Shown: positions 35,084-54,094, numbered from the stretch's first letter. The stretch is 64,000 nt of DNA from Paraspadella gotoi (GCA_051294375.1 CM119263.1:21560494-21624493), one strand, 5' to 3'. Notes: generated from the letters alone by a model not told the origin. Made by a program: numbers and translations.

Positions 35084-35860
35084 ATCCATCTCAGCGTCCG
35101 CGCTTACGAGATCAAAAGATTTTTGCAAGAATCTCTGGTCAGCGCGAAAAGGATCGCGTACGTCCGACCCGAAGTGGCGGAGAAAACTTTGCTGAGGGTA
35201 AGTAAGGAGTGCTGCTTTGAGTGAGGTTAAAATTGGAATTGAGAAAATTGTTCCTTTTCTCTTTCTTGATTTTTTTACGACCTCCTCATTCTTTAGGAAG
35301 AACTAACGAAATTCAGGAACCGAATGAAATCTTTCATCCTTCCACCAAAAGTATGTTTTTTTAATCGAATAAATAGCTACTGGGACATTTTTTTACAAAA
35401 TATTGCATTGTAAACAAGGTCTGCCACAGCATAAAAATAGAGGGGAAAAAAAAGAAAATTGGGCAGCTCAAATATTTTAGACCAAAACCACGGTCAAAAA
35501 AGGGAAGACGATGACAAATACAACGACATGGACGAAATTATTCTTAATTATGTATGTATACAATTCAAATAAAAACAAACAAACAAACCACAAAGCGCGG
35601 TTTTCCCGTGTTCAGGTGACCTCACTCTCCGCCTGGCAAAATTTCCTCTACGACGAAATTCGTCGTTTGGACGGAAAAAGTTGGAGTCGAATCAGCGAGG
35701 AAAATCGACACAAATTGCCCAACCTCGGCGTCAAAAGGTACACCTCTTTTTTCTTCTCTTCCTCTTTTCATTTTTCTTTTCCTTTCTCTTCTTTTAAAAA
35801 TGAGGCAGAGCTTCTCATTGATTAGTTTGTCTCTTTCCTTTATGACATCTGTTCTTCTCT

Positions 35861-35931
<71 letters not shown>

Positions 35932-37575
35932 CTCTCTCTCTCTCTCTCTCTCGCCCACGCTAAGTCTCTTTTTTTTTCATTTAAAGGAGCCCGTCGACGT
36001 CCAAACTGAGGAAGAGCGTCTCCCAGACCGACTCTTTATCTACGAATCCAAAACTCGCCGGTTGGAATGAAGGTGAGGTGTCATCACACATCACACTAAC
36101 CAGTAACCACACTATCATATATATTTTAACATTATCAGTTTTACTATTATCATCTAAATATTTTATTATGCGACAAAACAAAATTTCTAGGCCCACAAGA
36201 AAATAAAGTTATTTAGAAAGATTAATATTGTTTTAAACGAGATTTTAAACATTTCCCCCGCGCATTAAAATTACGATCGACGATTAGTCGAGGAGATTCG
36301 GCCAAAGCAACTAGTTCGACACCCAACGTATCATTTTCTCTGCTAAATGAAAGAAAACCACTTACGATCCCGGATTTCTTGAGTAATTAAAACTTTTTAA
36401 GGCTTCCAATTAAAAAAAAGGGAAAAAAATCAGAAAATACACTTTAAAAGGGTGTGGAGGACGGTCGAAGACGATTCGACCGACGTTTCTCTCTCTTTCT
36501 CTTTCTTTCTGACTCGTCGTCTCCTTAAAAGTCGACACCGTTGGACGATACTCTCCCTCGAATAAACCTTAATTGTTATGTACTATTCTCACTTTTTACA
36601 TCGTAATAAATGTATAATGTATATATATTATCATAAGCAATGTTTCCTTTTCCAACGTCGTCTTATGGGCATTATTATTCAAAGGGGGTCAACAACTTTT
36701 TGGGAAAATCGAAATGAAAATAAATGGGTTGGCTCCTGAAATCACTTTTACATTTTTGAGGGGAACGTTTCTGATTTTTTCATGTTGCAAGCGAATTAAG
36801 TTCCGTGCTAAAAATGATGATGTACAGGTAAAGTCCGGACGGTTAGCTAGGAAAGGGATAAAAGGAATTAATTTGACAAAATAATAAATTCGAAAAAGAA
36901 TCTTAAACATCGTTGGATTCCCAGACGTCGAGATCAAAACTTCAACCCCGCAGGAATTTACAGTTCGTGTAAAGCCGATTTGAATTGTGTGCACTTCCAG
37001 ACAGGTTTCTAGATTTCTAGATCCGAAAGGAAAACCATTTATTTTTTTTTTCTATTTTTTTTATAACGTACATACAATTGAAACATTCTTTGAAATATTT
37101 TCCACTTCATTGATAGTTAAGCCAGGTACTCTGGGAGTGAATAAACAAGACTGTGAGAGAGTCTTGATTGAAAGCTTGCAGGGACCTGCTATGTCATTAT
37201 CTTGTAAGAGTGATGGAGGCCTTAAACCACCAAAGCCTGTCCAAAGTCAGGGGCAAGATAGCTTATTTATTAAATGAATGGATAATTTTTATATTGGTTG
37301 TACCAATTTCATAGAAAAAAGGAATTTACGTACTATTAAAATTTCCCCTCGGGTAGACATGGATATAGATCCGGCTAAGACATGAAATTAAACCTCATCA
37401 AGCGTTCCGACTCGTTTTCCTGTCAGGCGCCGAGGGATCAGTCGACGGTGGAACGCATGTGGACGAGCAGTTGCGACAATTGCGCTCAGTCTACAAACCC
37501 TTGCTGCCCCGCGATCATAATCTCAAGCGCGTCGTCAACAGGTTCAATCAAAGGCAACGAATCTACTTAATCTGA
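30469..37575 (+). CDS. Acidic, repeat-rich disordered protein with helical C-terminus (8 exons, one frameshift)
   Basis: Exons 30469-31555, 32029-34678, 34918-34980, 35084-35197, 35297-35350, 35616-35737, 35987-36072, 37427-37575. Exon 1 starts MDEDNESEKV and is E/K/N-rich; exon 2 is E/S/D/T-rich. About seven units of roughly 42 residues (NDSSEANEKAECSHDDEIDL..., about 32810-33770) are tandem. A basic Cys-containing patch (RRGRCTCGPG) ends exon 2, and short helical exons follow (YEIKRFLQES, WQNFLYDEIRRLDG, LPRDHNLKRVVNRF). Frame breaks at about 33190-33224: one repeat unit has six A's where its neighbour (33440s) has seven, and a stop follows. Total exon length is 4325, one short of a multiple of three, so a single lost A explains it (about 1441 residues otherwise). 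The cause may be an assembly error or a real allele. Stop codon TGA at 37573 is followed at once by AATAAA. Function unknown. Confidence 0.7.
31627..31716. repeat. (TTTA)n microsatellite
   Basis: About 22 tetranucleotide units in intron 1 of the acidic-repeat gene. Confidence 0.95.
32810..33770 (+). repeat. Tandem coding repeat, about 126-bp units
   Basis: Each unit runs GAACTGAA(T/C)GATAGTTCTGAAGC, AATGAGAAAGCTGAATGTTC, a CATGATGATGAAATTGATCT piece, GATCCTGAAGAAGAAG and AAATACTGAAGTAAGTCC. Copies differ by in-frame losses (33090 unit is shortened) and by one frame-breaking single-base loss. Intra-gene unequal exchange is the likely origin. Confidence 0.85.
35029..35083. repeat. (CT)n microsatellite forming the 3' splice-site tract of exon 4
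   Basis: About 27 CT units run directly into the acceptor CAG at 35081-35083. Confidence 0.9.
35860..35952. repeat. (CT)n microsatellite upstream of exon 7
   Basis: Near-continuous CT units about 35 bases before the acceptor of the exon starting 35987. Confidence 0.9.
36987..37313 (+). repeat. Probable transposon fragment in the last intron
   Basis: Ends at 37259-37313 with the repeat shared with 249-302; the preceding sequence (CTGGGAGTGAATAAACAAGA... to AGTCAGGGGCAAGATA) also matches, loosely and inversely, the flank of the copy at 2812-2880. A 96-codon open frame here has no splice or domain support and is treated as part of the element. Confidence 0.45.
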
Positions 37576-37578
37576 TCT

Positions 37579-37584
37579 AATAAA
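37579..37584 (+). promoter_or_regulatory. Polyadenylation signal of the acidic-repeat gene
   Basis: AATAAA begins three bases after the stop codon, implying a very short 3' UTR, just before a convergent gene. Confidence 0.6.
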
Positions 37585-37834
37585 CACGATTTTGAAACAC
37601 ATTTAGGGGAACACCTTGGAAACAAGTTTAATCTCTACGGTCTACCTCATCAAAGCTGCGGGACTCTTCGACCCAAAGTTTATGTAAATTGTAAATTGTT
37701 GTTTCTTTTTAGGTGAGGTTGATTCTCCTGCGATGATAGTCATAACTGATAATATTAATAAAAGACCTTTATTTTTTACTAACAAATCTTTAGCCAAAAA
37801 AGGTAGCGCGTCAATTTTTTTTCTATTAAAAAAG

Positions 37835-37840
37835 TTTATT
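37835..37840 (-). promoter_or_regulatory. Polyadenylation signal of the zinc-finger gene
   Basis: AATAAA on the minus strand, about 190 bases after the stop codon at 38033. The two convergent 3' ends are separated by about 250 bp. Confidence 0.5.
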
Positions 37841-38032
37841 GTGACTTCCATATATATATAAGATGAATATACAGTTTGGTATAAATTACAGAATGAATGA
37901 ATGTGAATTAGAGAATAAAATGAGATTAAATTTTTCTTCCGACATTTTTTTGAGGGTGGGATCGCGTCAATACCATTATCTAATGCTTCATCGAATCATT
38001 ATCATTGTCATAATCGCCATCCTCAATCATTA

Positions 38033-45162
<7,130 letters not shown>

Positions 45163-46921
45163 CGCCGGCGTCTTGGAAATATAAATGACAGGGATATTAT
45201 TTTTCTTAGATATTCATCAACTTTGTGACTTTTAAACGTGATTTCCTTAACTTGATTAGATCACTCAATTCCTTATTTTCTCGCAATTTTGCAATTTATA
45301 AAAATGCTCACGCTCAACTACGATCCCGCATTTTATCAAAGATTAAAAACTGAGGTGACCCAACGCAAGAGCTTTCGTCATATTTCGAGGTCATCAAAAA
45401 TGACCCCTCATGACCCACTTTCGACCCTCACACTTCTTTCCGTGATCGATTAAAAACTCGGGACCTTGACTTTTGTCCATAAAAGATTCAAACTACGGGG
45501 ACGCGACGAAGGATTCAGTTTAAAATAAAAAGAACAATCAACGGATTTTCGAAACAACTGATCATCCAAAATGGATCTCTCATTCGCAGGGGCAAAATGG
45601 ATGCGGGATGTGTATAAAGAGAAAATATTTTCCGGGAAAAAAAAGAAAAGAAAATAGGTCGAGCGTTCGCGGCGATCTAGGGAAAGTTAGGACGTCGCGA
45701 AGACTTACCTCGATTACAACGCAGTCAGGGCGAGTAAAAAATTCTGGGCGGGCGAATCCAATCGTTTTAAAACAAAACTGCACTAGAGATTGCTCTTCTA
45801 TTTTTCTTTAGTTAAAACAAAAAGGAAACAATTTAGCATCGGGTAAAACAACTTAGCATCTTTCTCTCTCCTTGCTACCGACGCAAGCAGGGCAAATAGA
45901 ACCTCCTGATTGGTCCGCGGCGACGTTCGCCCTCTGTCGGCAGATTCCGAGTGGAGGTGGTTCGACAAAAAGCTACTGCAGATTCCACAGCTTGCATAGA
46001 TTATGTAAATGAGTTGGGATGGTCTTTTTTAGGGAGTTAAAATTAGAAGAGAAAAGTACGATACCTTATCATTTCTTCTAGGATTTCTCGATTCACAATA
46101 CAGTTTGAATGATTTTAATCTTTCAATATAGTACTAATTGCGCAAGAATTAATAAATTCGCAATCAGCTATTCGTAGGTGGCAGCATCTCCCTGAGATAC
46201 GAAACAAAAGATTTAGCGTCAGTTTCGTTGATTGTTTTAAGAATATCTTTCGCACGTCACGAATCTCTTTCTACGCAGTGGCTTGAATTCTAAATATTTT
46301 GAGCAAGCAACGATTGAAGTAATGATAAGAGCAGATTGATTGTAAACCTAATTACTGGGTCAACATATAAGCTTGGAAACTAACAGCTTCGTTTATTGAT
46401 GGATGGATGCATAATTGAAACATTTTTAGCTACGGTTTTGGTGAATATTAAAAGATTGAAAATTCCAGATTTAAAAATTTCTGATATTTTCAATGAATAT
46501 TTAATATTGATCAAAATCTCAACTACAGCTCTAAGATATAGTTCACATAATTCATAAAGTTTTAAAGAGTTTTCAATTTTGATATACGTATATTTTTAGT
46601 TTTTCACAGAGTACAAGTAAGGAAAATTTTCCTATCTTTTAATTCGTATAATTTAAGTTTTTTAAATTTTTAAATTTTTTATCTTTTGCCTCTGTTATCA
46701 ATATTATGCAACGGAATTACTACGAGTCAATTAATTTCAAATAAAGATATGCTATTAAATAAAACTTCCGCAATAATTTTTAACTCTAATTTAACTCTGA
46801 CATTAATGATTATAACCCAACAAAAATTATCTTTTTCTACTTCATCCTTATTAGCTAAAACTTTATTTGGTTTATTGCTTGAGAGTCATCGTATATGCGA
46901 TATGAGTACATAATATTAGTT

Positions 46922-47519
46922 TTATCGTTTTATTCGTTTTATTTGAGCAATATATTTCGGTTAACATCGCTTAACCATAGTTCATTTGCGAAGTAAATGC
47001 GAGAAAAACAGTCACAAAAAAGTAAAAAATATTAAATAATAATAAAAAAATAATAGAGAGAAAGGGAGAGAATAAGAATGAAAAGAATCATGAGGTCAAA
47101 GTTAAGGACAAAAGTTCAAGAGAAAGAAAGAGAGAGCCTGGAGAGAGCCTGGAGATTCGTCGTCAAGGGACAGAACCGGGAAAAGGCCTCAACGGCGATC
47201 TCTCTAAATACGTCAAAACACACGCATGGAATCTCATCTTCTACAAAAACTAAAAGACTATTGAAGATCGGGCGGTGGTTCTTTCTCTTTCTTTCTCTTG
47301 AACTTTTGTCCTTAGCTTTGACCTCATGATTCTTTTCCTCTTTTCACTCTTATTCTCTCCCTTTCTCTCTCTTTTCACCAAAATATTTTTTACTTTTTTG
47401 TGACTGTTTTTCTCGCATTTACTTCGCAAATGAACTATGGTTAAGCGATGTTAACCGAAATATATTTCTCAAATAAAAATAATATGCGTTTTCCTCATAA
47501 AACGATGTTAATCACCAAT
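46922..47519. mobile_element. Long foldback element (about 200-bp arms)
   Basis: Left arm: TTTGAGCAATATATTTCGG, GTTAACATCGCTTAACCATA, then CAGTCACAAAAAAGTAAAAA, GAGAGAAAGGGAGAGAATAA and AGGACAAAAGTTCAAGAGAA. Right arm is its complement, ending ATCACCAAT at 47519. The loop (about 47138-47280) contains a doubled GGAGAGAGCCT. The distal 80 bases match the MITE at 41003-41183; the left terminus has lost about 17 bases relative to the right one. Confidence 0.75.
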
Positions 47520-48195
47520 ATTGTTTGGTTTACCATTCACAAGTTGTCGTTTCCGTTTTATTCCAAACTTATTACAAACGGCACGCTCGATCGCTATATC
47601 ATCGCAGGAGTATCAGTCTCACCAAAAGTGGAACCGGATCGGAGGATCGGGCAATCGCCGCCAGAATGGAATCGCCGAATCCATGAGTTTTTCCTTCAAT
47701 GTCTAATTGTATATATCTTCATCATTAACAGAACAAATGGTCCTGACTGCGAAATTGACTAATTTTCATGCTCCTTTAAAATTTACGTGTCAACATTAAA
47801 AACGAAAACAAAATTTTCCGAATATTTTCTTCTCGTTTTTTCTAGACATTGTTAGGAACAGAAACAATTAACATATTCAAGATGTTTTAACAAGCAACAG
47901 CGACATTTAAGGGGAACGAGAGAGAATTTTAGGCTTCGAACGAATAAAAAAAAATAATTGGGCGGCGATGAGGGAATATTTCTGCTTTTTTAATCGGAGG
48001 CGAAGACTTACAAATTGAGGGAAATATGACAACATAATATTTTCTTTCTTTGTGTTTGTGATTGTTTGGGTTTCGATTAGGGGGAAATCGTTTTAATTTT
48101 GGGGGTCAATTAGAGGGAGCTTGAAGGGGGGGTGATAGAGAGGAAAGTATCTAAGCGACAGGGGAACGGGGGTTGAGGTTTGAAAAAAATATTGG

Positions 48196-48300
48196 GGAAT
48201 ATGGCAAGATGAATAACAGGGAAAGGTCACGTTCATCCAAGACACGTTCATCCAAGATGGCAAGATGAATAACAGGAAAAAGTCACGTTCATCTAAGATC
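48196..48300. repeat. Short tandem duplication downstream of the disordered-protein gene
   Basis: ATGGCAAGATGAATAACAGG and GTCACGTTCATCCAAGA occur twice, with an extra ACACGTTCATCCAAG between them. Confidence 0.75.
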
Positions 48301-48315
48301 TTTTTCTCGCCAAAT

Positions 48316-51300
48316 TCAAACGTTGCTCTCGTTAACTTTTTTCCTTCCAGTCTCAACGGGCGAGGCGGTGGCCGATCGCGATTCCCTTTTGTTGCTCTTT
48401 CGCGTCTCTCCGTCCGAGTCCCTCCTGCCCCTCGCGGACTCTGGACGAAGCTTTGGTTCCTCGGCCGTTTGTTCGACATCTAGTTCGGCGCCGAACGTCG
48501 TTTCCATCTTTCCTCGGGTCACTTTGGTAGTCGGCATCGTCGCCGGCGTCGGCGTCGTCGACCTCCCCGATTCGGGCGTCCTCCGGCGATCGTCGCGGCC
48601 GAAGCTTCGCCGCGCGACGCTGGGGGTTCTCTTGAAGGCATCGGCGGGGCGTTGGGTGTCTTGTTCTGCTCCGGAACGCTCCGTCGATCGATCGGAGGAT
48701 CGATCGCGACGAGGACGATGTTGAGGATCGTTGGAGGAAGTCGACTCAATCTTCGAACGTCCGTCGAAGGAAGTCTCTTCTATAAGACGATGCCCGTGAT
48801 CCGATCGATTCTGTCTCGGGTGCTGTTGTTGCTGTTGAGAACGTTGAGGATGGTGATGATGATGATTCGTCTTCCGTCCGTAATCTTCGGCCGATGGCGT
48901 CGTCGATGTCGTCGTAGTCGTTGTCGTGTTTCCACTAGACGCAGAATCCTGACTCGCTATCGACGGCACCTTAAGCGGCCGTTGCGGCGCTGGCCTGCCG
49001 GTTGAGGGAATCGGCGTCGCTCGTTGCTGCTGCTGCTGCCGCGAAGGATAAACGCAGGGCGACGATCTGTCGTCGTCCTCGTTTCCCTCGTCCTCGTCGA
49101 CGCTCAGAGCAGAGTCGATCAAACGAGCCACGTGGCGGGATTCTAAAGCGACGCCGGTTTCGATGCCGAATATGGCGGCGCCGGTTCCGCGTCCGACGGC
49201 GCCCATTTCGAAATCGGCGCCGTCGTCTTCGTCATCGTCCTTCGACAGTTTTCTCGTCGCCGTCCCCGTTGCATCAACTGATTTAGCGAAGAAATCGTCC
49301 GCTCTCCCGAGAGCCTCGTCTATCGACGTCTCCACGGTGCTGCCGCATCTACGAATTCTGCCAAACGGGTGGCGCTGCCGAGCGGGATGCTGCTGCGGAT
49401 GGTGATGTCGCGGCTGCTGATCGACGGCGATCTTGTTGAGCGAGGGAAGGGATCGCCCCGTCGTCCTTTTCGTCGTCGAGTCTAGTGGATCCGACTTGCT
49501 GAAGGAAACGTGTTTCTGTCTCGAAGTCGAAGTCGATTTGCGGCGACTCTTGGCGCCCCAAGTGGCGAATCCGCCGTTGGGGGCGTTCTGAGATGAGGCT
49601 GAAGCCACGATCAACTTTGGCGGCGGAGGTCGCGGCGGTGGACGAGAGTCGTCGAAGATATCGTCTATGTCAACGTCGCTTGCGGCTCTGCGGTTTGACG
49701 CCGCGGCTGCTTCCGTCGGAAACCGCTCGTCCGAGGATTCCCCCTTCTCCAGTGCCTCTTCCCCCGTCGAGGGATTCCTGTGCCGCGTTGGGCGCCCCCC
49801 GGGAGGCTGCGACCTGTCCAACGGCTCGTCAGAGGCGTGGCCGTTGCGTAGATGCTCTTCGGGGCGGCGCGCGTCGAGAGTCTGATCTAACTTCGGCTCG
49901 ACAAAGACATCTTCTGTTTCTGAGAGAATCCTACGCAGCATAGCCGTTCGTCGTCTCTCGTCTTCCTCCTCCTCTTCCTTTGTTAGCGTCCACGTTTCGT
50001 TCTTTATTTGTTCCATATGTTCTTTTTTGTTCTTCTCTTTGTTCTCTCCTTCTTTTCCTTCCTCTTCCTTTCTTCTATCCACTCTCTCGTCCTGCCTCCC
50101 ATTTTCTCTCCCCTTCTCTCCATCCGACGCAGCTCTCTCTCTCCTTTTCATCTCCGCTCTCTCCAACTCCTCTCTCCTCTCCCTTTCTTTTTTTCTTTCC
50201 TTTTCTCTGTTCCTCCCTTCCGATTCTCTCTCTTCCCTCTCTCTACTTCTTTCCTCCATCTCCCAATGCTTTTCCTGCACGAGCTTTTCATTATCTTTCC
50301 TCTCCTCTTCCGCCGAGACCTGGACGCCATCTCGAATTTCCCTCCCGACATCCGGTTCCGGCGCGTTAGTCGAATCCGTTCTCGACAGTTTTCGCCACAA
50401 ATTGGCGACGGAGGCGACGGCGGCCGAGTCTCTGACTATTGGATCAAACGCTGTGTCGTTATCGGCGTTGTTGGGAGCCTCGTTAATTCGTGAAATTCTT
50501 TCCTCTGTTCTGGGATCATTCCGTTTGTCGACCCGTTCTCTCGTTCGTTCGCCAACTCGTTGACCGCTTCGTTCGCTTGATCGTTCTCTGTCACCTCCTC
50601 CTCCTCCCCCTCCTCCTCCTCCTCCTTCTGGGGTCCGTTTGGATCGTTTATGCTTTGACTTGATTTCCGTCGGTCGAGTCTGCGACGCAACCGAATGCTG
50701 CAGCGTCTGCTGTCGACGCCCCGGCGGTGGGCGTCCGGAGGAAGCGGCGGTGGAATCTCTTGCGGCTGCGGCAGCAACGGCCTCGAGCTCCTCGTCGGCT
50801 TGTCTGTCGAGACGATCGAACCGGAACACGTCGGGAAACTTTGCGGCAGGTGGCTGCGAAGAAGGCATCACCGCGGCGTCGACAGCCTCGGCTGGGAAGG
50901 CGCTCTCGTCGCCGGCACGAGCCGAGCTGAAGGCCGGCAAGACCCAAGGCTGCAGGGGAGGCATTGGTGGCGGCAGAGACGAGGGCAGCGTCCCGTCGAG
51001 GGTCGAGGATGAATCCAAATCCCGCGAGGGTCTTCGTCTCTTTTCCTGAGGCGGGAGACGCAAGGGCGGCGGCGGCGGCGAGGGAGGAGGCGCTTGAGAA
51101 AAATGCGGCGCTTGATGCAGATGTTGCGGTGGATACTGCGGATGATGGTGCTGTTGCTGTTGCGAAACGTGACGACGTCGATGATCCGCCTGTCCGCGCG
51201 GGCACGCCCTGGAATCGTTCGTCGACCGGAAAGAGGGATGTTTGAGCGAAGCGTATCCAGCGCCTCTCGACGAAACGCTGTGAGTTTGCTGCTCCACCGG

Positions 51301-52487
51301 TCGATCCACGACCCGATGGAATCTCGAGACGTTAAAGTGAAAGGGGATGTCCTCTGCGCCAACAGGTGAGTCCACGTTTCTGTGGGTTTTCATAAAGGGG
51401 AATAATCAAATCGAAATGCGATACGTAAATCGCATTTGCATGCTGCAATAAAATAAACAATTAAAATATTCTAGTTTTTCGTGTTTTCTGGGGTTTATAG
51501 GTTTATAGGACAAGAATTTGTTTTATCATAATATGGTTAAATATTATTTGCAATTTAAGTTCCTTAAATAATAACATCATACATACGCACATACAATCAC
51601 ACACCTGTAAGGATACGTGTGATTGGTGAAATCCTGTAGCAACCGCTGCTGCTCTCGATGACCGAGAAAATTGGCAAATCGACGTGCGAGGTGTTCTCCG
51701 CTCAAGTAGTGCGACGCGCCACTCGAGATCATCGGACGAAAAGCGCCGTCGAAGCCTCCAGGCTCTCGAGGGATTTGGTGACAGTCGTGACGGCACCGCG
51801 GTGGCGGAGGCGGAGGAGGCGGCGGCTGCGGCAGGCGATGGCAGCAGCGTGACGGCGATGTGGTCACCGCCGGGATTGCCTCTCTTAACTCGGCGGCCTC
51901 CAAATAGCCAGCTAGCCTCGGGTCCAGCCTCTCGATGAAGCCGCGTCGTTGCAAGTTGTTGCTTAAATGTATTGAGGACGGGTCCGGGTGCTGCCGCGGC
52001 GGCTGCGACGGTGGCGCAAGTGACGCTGCGGCGATGGAGGAGGGTGAGTGAGAGGTGGAGTTGGAGACGAGGTCGTCGATGTCGACGTTGAAGGAGGATC
52101 GCATGTACGTCCGCGATTCCTCGTCCTCTTCCAAAACTTCGGCTCCGGAACGGGTCGTCCGCGGAAAAGCCTCGAATCCTGGAGGCAGTAGTACGCCGCG
52201 TGGGTGTTGCTGCAACGACTGGCGCTGAAGCTGCTGCGATTGCGGTTGCGATGCCTGCTGAGGAAGCGCAGACGACGATGAAGAGCCTGGAAAATCCGCG
52301 CCGCCGTTGGCGCCGCCTCCGCTGCGGCGGATCTCGCCGCCTGAGGCGTCCGCCGCAGCTGAGATGTGTGTAAGAGCGGCGGCGGCGAAGTTACAGCCGA
52401 CGCTGTTGCTGCTGGAGTTGCTGCTGTTGTGACTGTGATTGGTCGATATGTTGTGTGTCGGTGTCGGGTGGAGCGGCGTCGTCGGAC
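48316..52487 (-). CDS. Large disordered protein, 5' end not found (2 exons seen)
   Basis: Exons (minus) 52487-51605 and 51379-48316; the split codon AG|A joins HTYPYR to NVDSPVG in frame, giving about 1314 residues so far. The first exon starts at an acceptor (ATTTCAG) with no ATG before TYMRSS, so at least one upstream exon exists. Composition: Q/S/P/G-rich start, IDDLVSNSTSHSPSS, poly-Pro, a less biased stretch (YLSGEHLARRFANFLGHREQ), His/Gln/Pro-rich segment, Gly run, then a long Arg/Glu charged region (REREERESEGRNREKERKK, probably helical), and many RS/SR-like and Thr runs to the C-terminus KKVNESNV. No catalytic domain recognised. Such charged, low-complexity proteins are often cytoskeletal, scaffold or RNA-binding, but that is inference. 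Several long frames on the opposite strand are shadows of its GC-rich codons. Confidence 0.7.
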
Positions 52488-52522
52488 CTGAAATGAAATT
52501 TTTGCTGAAAAATTTCGCAACT

Positions 52523-53434
52523 AGTGTGTCCCAATGGTACTGCCTGTTAAGAAAAGCTTACGGCTAATCTAACAGATCGAAAAACTTATGAATATGCGCA
52601 CAAGTATGGCCCATTTTATAGGATACCTAAATTTTAAAAAATGAACAAAGTTATTACATGAAGCAATTAGTAAAAATTTTTTCAGTGATTTTTTAAAAAT
52701 AATTCTTAAATATTATATTTTTTAATATTTTTCAAATGTTTTTTATAATATTGATTAAACAATATTTTAAATCTTTTCTTTAGATGCAGGACTGTAAGAA
52801 ACTACCTGATATTATTAGCTCCATTATTTATTTATTTTAGTAATCATTATTTTTAAAATTCTCTACCTACCTTATTCATATTACTTTTTAAATTGATTTA
52901 ATAATAATTTATTGAATAAATAGCAACCATTTTGTTCTGGCTTAATGATTCAATCGCTCACAACTTCAAATAATAAAATTTAAATATCAAATTATTAGAG
53001 AAAGCAAAGAATTTTGAATTTTTAACAACGATTTTTAATTAAAAATCGTTTTTAAAAATTCCAAATTCTTTGCTTTCTCTAATATCAATAAACAACGAAA
53101 AAGAAAGGATTATCGCATAATATCAAATTAATAAGCATATTTTTATCATTTTTTAAATTTTTTAATATATGTTTATTATTTTTTAATAATGCACTTATTT
53201 TATACAAATAAATATTTCATTAATTTATATCTATCTAAAATAGTTTTTATGTAATATTTTTAATAAAATTTATTTTAAAGTAAAAATTATCTAAAAATTA
53301 AAAAAGCGAGAAATGAGGACTTGAATTAGAAATATAGTATAATAAATAGTAAGAACTTATATCAGAAATAACATTTAATAACACAGTTCCGCCCAATATG
53401 TAAAAGTTAACCGACAGTACCATTGGGACACACT
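52523..53434. mobile_element. 912-bp TIR element upstream of the disordered-protein exon
   Basis: Left end AGTGTGTCCCAATGGTACTG and the inverted right end (53415-53434) match for 20 bases and weakly for 8 more (CTGTTAA/CGGTTAA). AT-rich interior, no transposase frame. An internal palindrome at 52994-53083 (ATTAGAGAAAGCAAAGAA...) lies near its centre. No clear target duplication seen. Likely a non-autonomous DNA transposon in the intron 35 bases from the acceptor. Confidence 0.7.
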
Positions 53435-53856
53435 GTAACATTTTTTTTAAATAAAAATATAAGAAAAGATAAAAGAAAAGAAATAAGTCAGGAAGAAAGA
53501 CAGTCCTCTTGTTCTGAACTGCAGCAAAGAAGAACCTAACGATTAATATGCTTTTTTGAACTTGATATGTTAATGATTAGCGAAGGATGCGGCGCGAAGC
53601 CTGAAGAGGATAATGGAGAAAAAAAATATAAGTAATATGGTGGCCTAAAATCCATCAACCATTGGTGCCGAAGGCAAATCATTCGCCTCCCAACCCAAAG
53701 GTCTTGGGTTCTAGCCCGGTGGTCGCCTAGCAGTTAAGAGGAACGGGGAGCTTAACCCACCTGTAACACGGTGTTACGGCCAGATCCGAAGCTCAGGGAC
53801 TACTTATATTGAACGGTTTTGTTATTAACTCATAATAATAATTACTGTCTCTTCAT

Positions 53857-53868
53857 TGGTGAGCCCGA
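53857..53868 (+). promoter_or_regulatory. Primer-binding site of the TRIM
   Basis: TGGTGAGCCCGA starts with the complement of a tRNA CCA tail, one base after the 5' LTR. The matching tRNA was not identified. Confidence 0.65.
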
Positions 53869-54030
53869 CTTTGATTACAACAGCAAAAACAACACTTTCA
53901 GGCGACATGCCTCAACCTGGCGATGCACTTTCTGCCAACAACACATCAGGCGACATGCCTCAACTTGGTGACGAACTTTCCATCAACTTTCCATCAATTC
54001 ACTGAAGAGACACAACATACTTCTCCCTAC

Positions 54031-54042
54031 AGGAGGGGGGGA
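54031..54042 (+). promoter_or_regulatory. Polypurine tract of the TRIM
   Basis: AGGAGGGGGGGA, two bases before the 3' LTR, the expected site of plus-strand priming. Confidence 0.65.
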
Positions 54043-54094
54043 TGTATGGTGGTCTAAAATCCACCAACCGTTCATCAGTGGCCATTGGTGCCAG

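Larger units (their letters stand above)
45163..48315. other. Intergenic region between the two large minus-strand genes
   Basis: Apart from the foldback element and a short tandem duplication, no exon was recognised. The promoter of the zinc-finger gene should lie in its left part: 45370-46000 is comparatively GC-rich. Confidence 0.5.

Noticed and set aside
36987-37277. 96-codon frame as an extra exon of the acidic-repeat gene
   Set aside because: Lies on a repeat shared with 249-302 and is not needed: exon 7 (phase 1) joins the exon at 37427 in frame.
49980-50563. Long + strand frames rich in S/L/F/P
   Set aside because: Antisense shadows of the Arg/Glu-rich region of the minus-strand disordered-protein gene.
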